Shown piece by piece: positions 59,501 to 64,000 of a DNA stretch of 64,000 bases. Position numbers and translations under genes: made by a program. Under the pieces are notes generated by a model that had not been told where the DNA came from, searched no databases, and worked only from the letters and a program-made list of their open reading frames with translations. Within the stretch, counting starts at the first letter, position 1. The number at the start of each line of letters is the position of its first letter. This stretch comes from Lactuca virosa. Its lineage: Eukaryota > Streptophyta > Magnoliopsida > Asterales > Asteraceae. The stretch spans positions 76,584,797 through 76,648,796 of the forward strand of contig CAKMRJ010005745.1 in the NCBI GenBank assembly GCA_928212115.1, read 5' to 3'.

Positions 59501-60169
59501 GTAATGAAGTAAGACTGTCATGGATTGGCTTGTAGATTGTCTAAGTGTTTAGACATTGAAAATGTTTGTTGCAACGTTCATGAGTACTCCTGAAATAGGA
59601 TTTGAGTATTGGGTTAAACCCACGCTCAGAGAATTACTTCATGGATTTTATCACGACTAATTCTGAGACGATAATATCATATATTCTTGAAACAGAGACA
59701 TATGAGTTGTTGTTTACGAGTCAATTGTGCATTGATAATACGGAAACGCATCAGTAAATTGATGTTATAAAACGTATTGTTTTGTGTGATTTGATGAGTA
59801 AATAGTATAAGCATATGAGTCGAAGTTTATCCGTTCGTTTTACCCTAAATGGGATAAAAGCAATATATGTGGGCCCTTTGATGATTTAGTGATGACATTT
59901 GAAGCACTTGGCCAAGCTTGGACTGAATTGATGTGTTCAACTGTAGTCAGTTGTCATAAATCGGAAATCGGGAAACAACTCTTGGATAGAGATTGACTAT
60001 AATACATGTCTCATGTCCATTCGATATCTTGTAGAATGGAGGAATATTTGATCGCTTATCTTAAGGACGCGTCATTGACTAGACCAGAGTTCGACAACGA
60101 CTTTTGAAAGTTATGATTGCTGGTCAAATTTTGAAGTCATACTTGCAATAATAGTTATTAGACTTATCT

Positions 60170-60180
60170 AAGTGGGAGAC
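60170..60180 (+). promoter_or_regulatory. Polypurine tract
   Basis: AAGTGGGAGAC directly before the 3' LTR. Confidence 0.85.
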
Positions 60181-61010
60181 TGTTGGATTTGGTGTCTAAG
60201 CCCATAAAATATAATTGGTATGTACTTGATTTGATAGAAGCATGGTTCTTTTGGGCCGCCTTTACTCATGCAACTTGACAGGATGACTAGTGGAGAGAGA
60301 GTAGAATTTATTATTTAAAATAATAAATTGGTACTCAAAATGATTTTATTAATATATTACAAGGTTAATATATTATTTGGAAATCATATTATTAATTAGT
60401 ATTTTTAATCAGAAATTAATTTGATATTAATTTTGGGATTAAAGGAACTGATTAATAATAGAGGGGCTGTTTTGCAAATCATTGATAGTTGTGAAACTGG
60501 GCTACTAGACTCCTTAATTAGGAGTGGACGAAATCATATAGGGAGGCCCTATAGATTTCGTCCAAGGCCTACTGGTAAGAGGTCCATGGGCTGCTTAAGC
60601 CTTAAGTAGGAAATTAGGGTTTCCTCCAGAAACCCTAGCAGACCTCAGGCATATATAAACCCTCCAGGTCATTAGAATTTCGGCCTAAGCATAAGGTTCT
60701 TACCATAGCCGATTTTTCTAGTGTCTCTCCTCTCATCTTGGTGCATTGGGTGTTTATGACTCAATTAGAGGTGCAACATTTGTGGCACTAAGTTCTCAAG
60801 AGTCAAGGATCATCAAGATTGACTTGTTATTACTATATAACAAGTGAGGTAATCTTCTAACCCTAATTTTCTATATGAATTTCGAAATTGTATGCTAGAT
60901 CTAGGGTTATTGCTTTGGTATTGAATTTGTTCAATTAGTGAAAAACTTAGATCCAACGCAATTAGGGGTGCATGATCACATAGGAATGTAGATATGCTCA
61001 AAACCCATCA
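60181..61010 (+). mobile_element. 3' LTR of the copia element
   Basis: 830 bp, same ends as the 5' LTR. TATA-like ATATATAAA at 60651-60659. It shows the uninterrupted target of the hAT MITE at 60853-60865 (TCTTCTAACCCTA). Confidence 0.92.
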
Positions 61011-61775
61011 ACTTCATCCTCCTCTCGGAACAAATAAAGCATCGAGAGTTGGTGATTCCTTTTCCTGATGAACAACAAGAGGCAACGAAGTCTTCTTTTG
61101 CTCGCCCTCCTCGCGATTTCGCCCACTGGACCATTGATCGACCTTGTGGTTGCTCTCAATCGTGGTCCTCCTTCTCGACCAGATGAGGATCAAACTCCTC
61201 TCCCCCCAATCAAATTTTCCCTTGTGTTTTTCCGTCGTACTCCTTTCTATCACTTTCGTTCCTTGCCTTCGTTCGTATCCTATTTCTTTGATCGAGCATT
61301 AAATGAAGACGGGGGCATATGAGTCCTAGATTCAATTCATTTTATAAAATGACAAAACTACCCTCTGTATTAAATCATTTATTAAAAATGAGTCCCAAAC
61401 CCCAAACATTGAACCCATTTATTCAAAATAGCCCCTCCCATGGAGATTTGTTAACAAAATCAATCCATTTCTCAAACATTAATTCAATTTAAACCATTTC
61501 AGTCCCTCCCATGATTTATTTTAACCAAATCAGTCCTACTTTGGTTAATTAAATTATCCAACATTCCCCAATAGTTTAATCATTACGAAATGGTCCCGAA
61601 AATATTTCAAAGTTCAAGAAACGTGACTTTGCAGTTTCTCACGTCAAGCTTCCAGAAAATAAACAAACTCCGAACAACTCGAACTCATGCTTCAAGGGTG
61701 AGTGCTACGGCCCCTTTTTAATAATTTTAATTATTTCGGGGGGGGGGGATACATGTGCCTATATACTTTTTTTAT

Positions 61776-61865
<90 letters not shown>

Positions 61866-62335
61866 CCTTTATGCGAACATACAATAAATATAGTTTATGA
61901 AAATGTTATTTAACAATTTAACATGTTGTTACAAATAAACTAGAATAAACTTTTCGTATGCGTATTATGGTTATTTTATCGTGAAATAACTAGTCCACAC
62001 AATAAATCCTACATGATACAAAAAAATATATGATTTTTATGTGACATTGTATATCATAAAAAGCATGTCATAAAACTTTGTAGTATTCCAAGGATTCAAG
62101 CTATTACTATGCATGTATATTTATATGTTTAAATAGACAACGTCTATACATGTACATATGTTCGTTAGTTTGAAACATACATCTTTATAAAAGCGAATAC
62201 ATTACACTTTTACATACATACCAAATATACTCGGCTTTTATAAACTTTATACATTGAAATTCATTATGCCTAGTGACTTAACCCAATTAAGTTAGGACTG
62301 AGAGCTATTCATATACTTTGGTTTAGAGCTTTTTA
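61011..62335. other. Non-coding stretch with microsatellites
   Basis: 61011-61320 is less AT-rich and may be part of an LTR or UTR, with no recognised protein. A G run lies at 61739-61748, (CA)n at about 61775-61800 and (TA)n at 61801-61861. The remainder is AT-rich, without signals I can support. Confidence 0.45.
61775..61861. repeat. (CA)n(TA)n microsatellite
   Basis: About 12 CA units followed by about 30 TA units. Confidence 0.96.
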
Positions 62336-63221
62336 CACTACTAGAATATAGACCTTTAATGACACGCGAATCATGACACACAGTGATTTATGATACACAA
62401 AAGTGTGTGTCCTAAAAATAATGTCGTCTCTCCCAAAAATTAAAGGATTTAGGACACACATTTTTGAATGCCGTAAAATTAGTGTATAAACAAAACAATA
62501 AAAACATGGAGGGCACCTATAATAAAATGCATTTCGTCTAAGGATGCCGTTTATAAATTTTTAGTGAAAGGCGCGTTTTCCATCCTTTAATAGCTAAGCG
62601 GGAAATGAAAACCCAAAAGTTAAAAATCCCGCTTGTTCTCTCCCATGTTTCCATCGGTCGAAAACCCCTTTCTCCTTTCCATGTTTGACCTAATTAATCA
62701 ATCTTCCTTCCATCTCCTCCCTTGACCTAATTAAAAATCGCTTTTCATCATCATCATCTTCCAATTTCGATGACAATGATCAAAGTCGAACCTCATAACC
62801 CCGATCTTCTTCTCCATCCTCTTATTATTTCAGTGATGTGAAAGCCTGTCTAAAAGCTTGTTTCTGATTACTGTATTTATCTTTCCTTATTTTTTCAGTT
62901 TGTCTGTAGGAATGCTTGACCATATCATTAACTTTTTTTTTGAACAATGGAATCATGACAGAGTTCATGGAATCTTCAAAGGATTGTATCTTGATACGGA
63001 TAGATTTAAAAATTAAGTTGATAGAGTCAAGTTTTTAATATGTGGATTTAAAAAAGAATTAAGTTTTGGATTTTTCGGATGTGGTAGGTAAAGCCTTAAG
63101 CTAAATTAACTTTCTTAACATAATTTTAACAAACCAAAAGCAGAATTGGGGAAAAGCATTATATATTTGTCATGGTAATCAAGTAAGTATTTTCCTTATA
63201 AAAGAGTTTAATAAACAGATA

Positions 63222-63388
63222 ATAAAGTGAAGATTCTTGAAATTCTAAAGCGTGCTTCCAAGCAACAGCCCTCTCCAAAGCTTTTAGCATGTTTGCTTCT
63301 ATACGAGCTTTTAATTCTTCTGTCAATGTTTGCTTCAGATTTATCAGCACTCATAGCCTCAATATTCAATGCCCCGGATGACTCCTAC
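63222..63388 (-). pseudogene. Exon-like fragment, unidentified gene
   Basis: On the minus strand a polypyrimidine tract and TTTTTTTGGTAG precede GAGTCATCCGG, a good 3' splice site. The frame then reads ESSGALNIEAMSADKSEAN, and in the next frame EELKARIEANMLKALERAVA, WKHALEFQ, a charged helical stretch, so a frameshift near 63325 is likely. I do not recognise the gene. The context suggests captured host sequence in a CACTA element. Confidence 0.35.
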
Positions 63389-63597
63389 CAAAAAAAGAAA
63401 ACATTATTATCAGTTTCTTAGAGTTATATTATTATTATTATATATAAACAAGAAATTAGGTACTCCATATAATCCAAATGTAATAGTTTCTAGAGAAAGC
63501 TATTGTTTCTTTACTGTTGGGTTTGAACTCAAAATTTTATGTATACACTACTTTGTTAATGAGCTAATCCATACAGTTTTTTCTTATTCCTCTGTAG

Positions 63598-63683
63598 CAT
63601 CATCAGATTCCACTACTCAGACAGAAAACTCAAATAATGGAGACTGGCAAGAGGAGGTGTATCAAGAGGTGCTCTACTTAAAG
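63598..63683 (+). pseudogene. Captured exon similar to Mediator subunit 15
   Basis: An 86-bp piece bounded by a pyrimidine-rich acceptor (TATTCCTCTGTAG) and a GTATATA donor. It reads SSDSTTQTENSNNGDWQEEVYQ and then EVLYLK. The STTQT..N..GDWQEEVYQ part strongly resembles the conserved region before the C-terminal domain of plant MED15a-type Mediator subunits (there followed by a KI-K-MKE type stretch), from memory. MED15 links transcription factors to RNA polymerase II. Here only this exon is seen, its last residues have diverged, and it lies inside a CACTA terminus, so it is a captured fragment. Confidence 0.5.
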
Positions 63684-63809
63684 GTATATATTGTAATGGC
63701 TATGTGTCCTAAGTCATCTGAGCTGAGTCTTGAGTACTGGTATGAGTATGGCTTTTTATTTTTAATTAATTAAATTTTTATAAGAGATATAAAAAAAAGG
63801 GGATTTGAT

Positions 63810-64000
63810 TGTTGGGATTTATGTACTATAACACTCCTATGGTTCACATACAACCCTAAATGCTTTGGATCTAAGTTTTCTCTAGTTATACATCCAATAA
63901 AATTATCCAAAGCATGAAGCCTACAACTAGCATACAATTTGACATATAAATCATAAAAACTAGTTAGAAGATTACCTCTTTGTTGTAGCTTGTAGAATTT
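63810..64000 (-). mobile_element. Copia-type LTR, 3' end, continuing past the window
   Basis: On the minus strand it ends GTTATAGTACATAAATCCCAACA and shares the AACTAGAGAAAACTTAGATCCAAAGCA-like part (in short pieces) with the LTRs at 52206 and 58732. The LTR boundary is at 63810. The rest is outside. Confidence 0.75.

Larger units (their letters stand above)
52206..61010 (+). mobile_element. Ty1/copia element, complete outline, decayed coding region
   Basis: Plus-strand element. 5' LTR 52206-53446 (with hAT MITE), Met-type primer site, long leader, gag 54852-55618, pol remnants to about 58000, a foreign solo LTR 58732-59500, polypurine tract AAGTGGGAGAC (60170-60180) and 3' LTR 60181-61010. 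LTR identity is roughly 93-95 % by eye outside indels, so it is older than the element at 14022. Flanks GATCC and ACTTC do not match, so no TSD is seen. Confidence 0.9.
62336..64000. mobile_element. CACTA (En/Spm) transposon terminus and interior
   Basis: Starts CACTACTAGAATATAGACC, the characteristic terminus of plant CACTA elements, preceded by TTA as a possible 3-bp target. Subterminal repeats follow: GACACACAGTG, ACACAAAAGTGTGTGTCCT, GGACACACA (62360-62465). The opposite terminus (ending TAGTAGTG) is not in the window. No transposase is recognised inside. Instead there are exon-like pieces of other genes, and a copia LTR at 63810. Confidence 0.75.

Noticed and set aside
50740..61760. Possible TSD TGCCT flanking a gypsy LTR from 50745 to about 61750
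   Set aside because: The right-hand match is not preceded by a CA terminus and lies beside a microsatellite, so it is probably coincidence.

Overview
This is intergenic DNA from a large plant nuclear genome: AT-rich, with no intact host gene, tRNA or rRNA recognised, and made almost entirely of nested and decayed retrotransposons. Several LTR types (leaders or U3 regions rich in GTACGC/GCGTAC, GCGATCGC, CACGACGTG or ACTCGACGAGT palindromes) look like Asteraceae, and lettuce (Lactuca) is my best guess. That guess rests on general familiarity, not on a database search.

The main structure is a segmental duplication. Bases 1-12257 (copy A) match 28907-52941 (copy B) almost base for base, including the same broken reading frames. 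Copy A lacks about 11.7 kb present in B (B 36347-48056), leaving a small scar at 7390-7424. Both copies stop matching inside the same hAT-type element. The simplest model is a tandem duplication of a unit of about 40.7 kb (12258-52941) whose first copy begins left of the window.

Layout. (1) 1-7418 and 28545-36462: a minus-strand Ty1/copia gag-protease remnant with LTR and Met-type primer site, AT-rich DNA, a CT microsatellite, and a very old minus-strand copia element cut up by insertions that each left a 5-bp target-site duplication (TSD): a gypsy solo LTR (CTATA), a copia-type solo LTR (TAAAC) and, only in B, a 5.1-kb non-autonomous gypsy element (CCCCA, 37144-42215). (2) 43975-46700: a MITE-like sequence split by a 2.3-kb gypsy solo LTR (AAAAT). 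(3) 46856-50744 in B and 7420-10092 in A: a plus-strand LINE with ORF1, endonuclease and reverse transcriptase remains, cut off just after the RT active site. (4) 10093-12257 and 50745-53446: an LTR-like fragment followed by a copia LTR carrying a hAT MITE.

Between the copies (12258-28906) lies the youngest element, a complete minus-strand Ty1/copia element (14022-20184) with about 98 % identical LTRs and an unusual primer-binding site. It is followed by minisatellite and roughly 180-bp degenerate repeats, a gypsy LTR-gag remnant (21630-24756), and an eroded copia gag-pol with a 128-bp tandem repeat array.

Right of copy B, a plus-strand copia element (52206-61010) is traceable end to end. 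It contains a solo LTR (58732-59500, TSD GTAAT) and the hAT MITE (TSD CTTCTAAC, with the matching empty site in its own 3' LTR). The right edge carries a CACTA transposon terminus at 62336, followed by what appears to be a captured exon of a Mediator subunit 15-like gene, and the start of another copia LTR at 63810.
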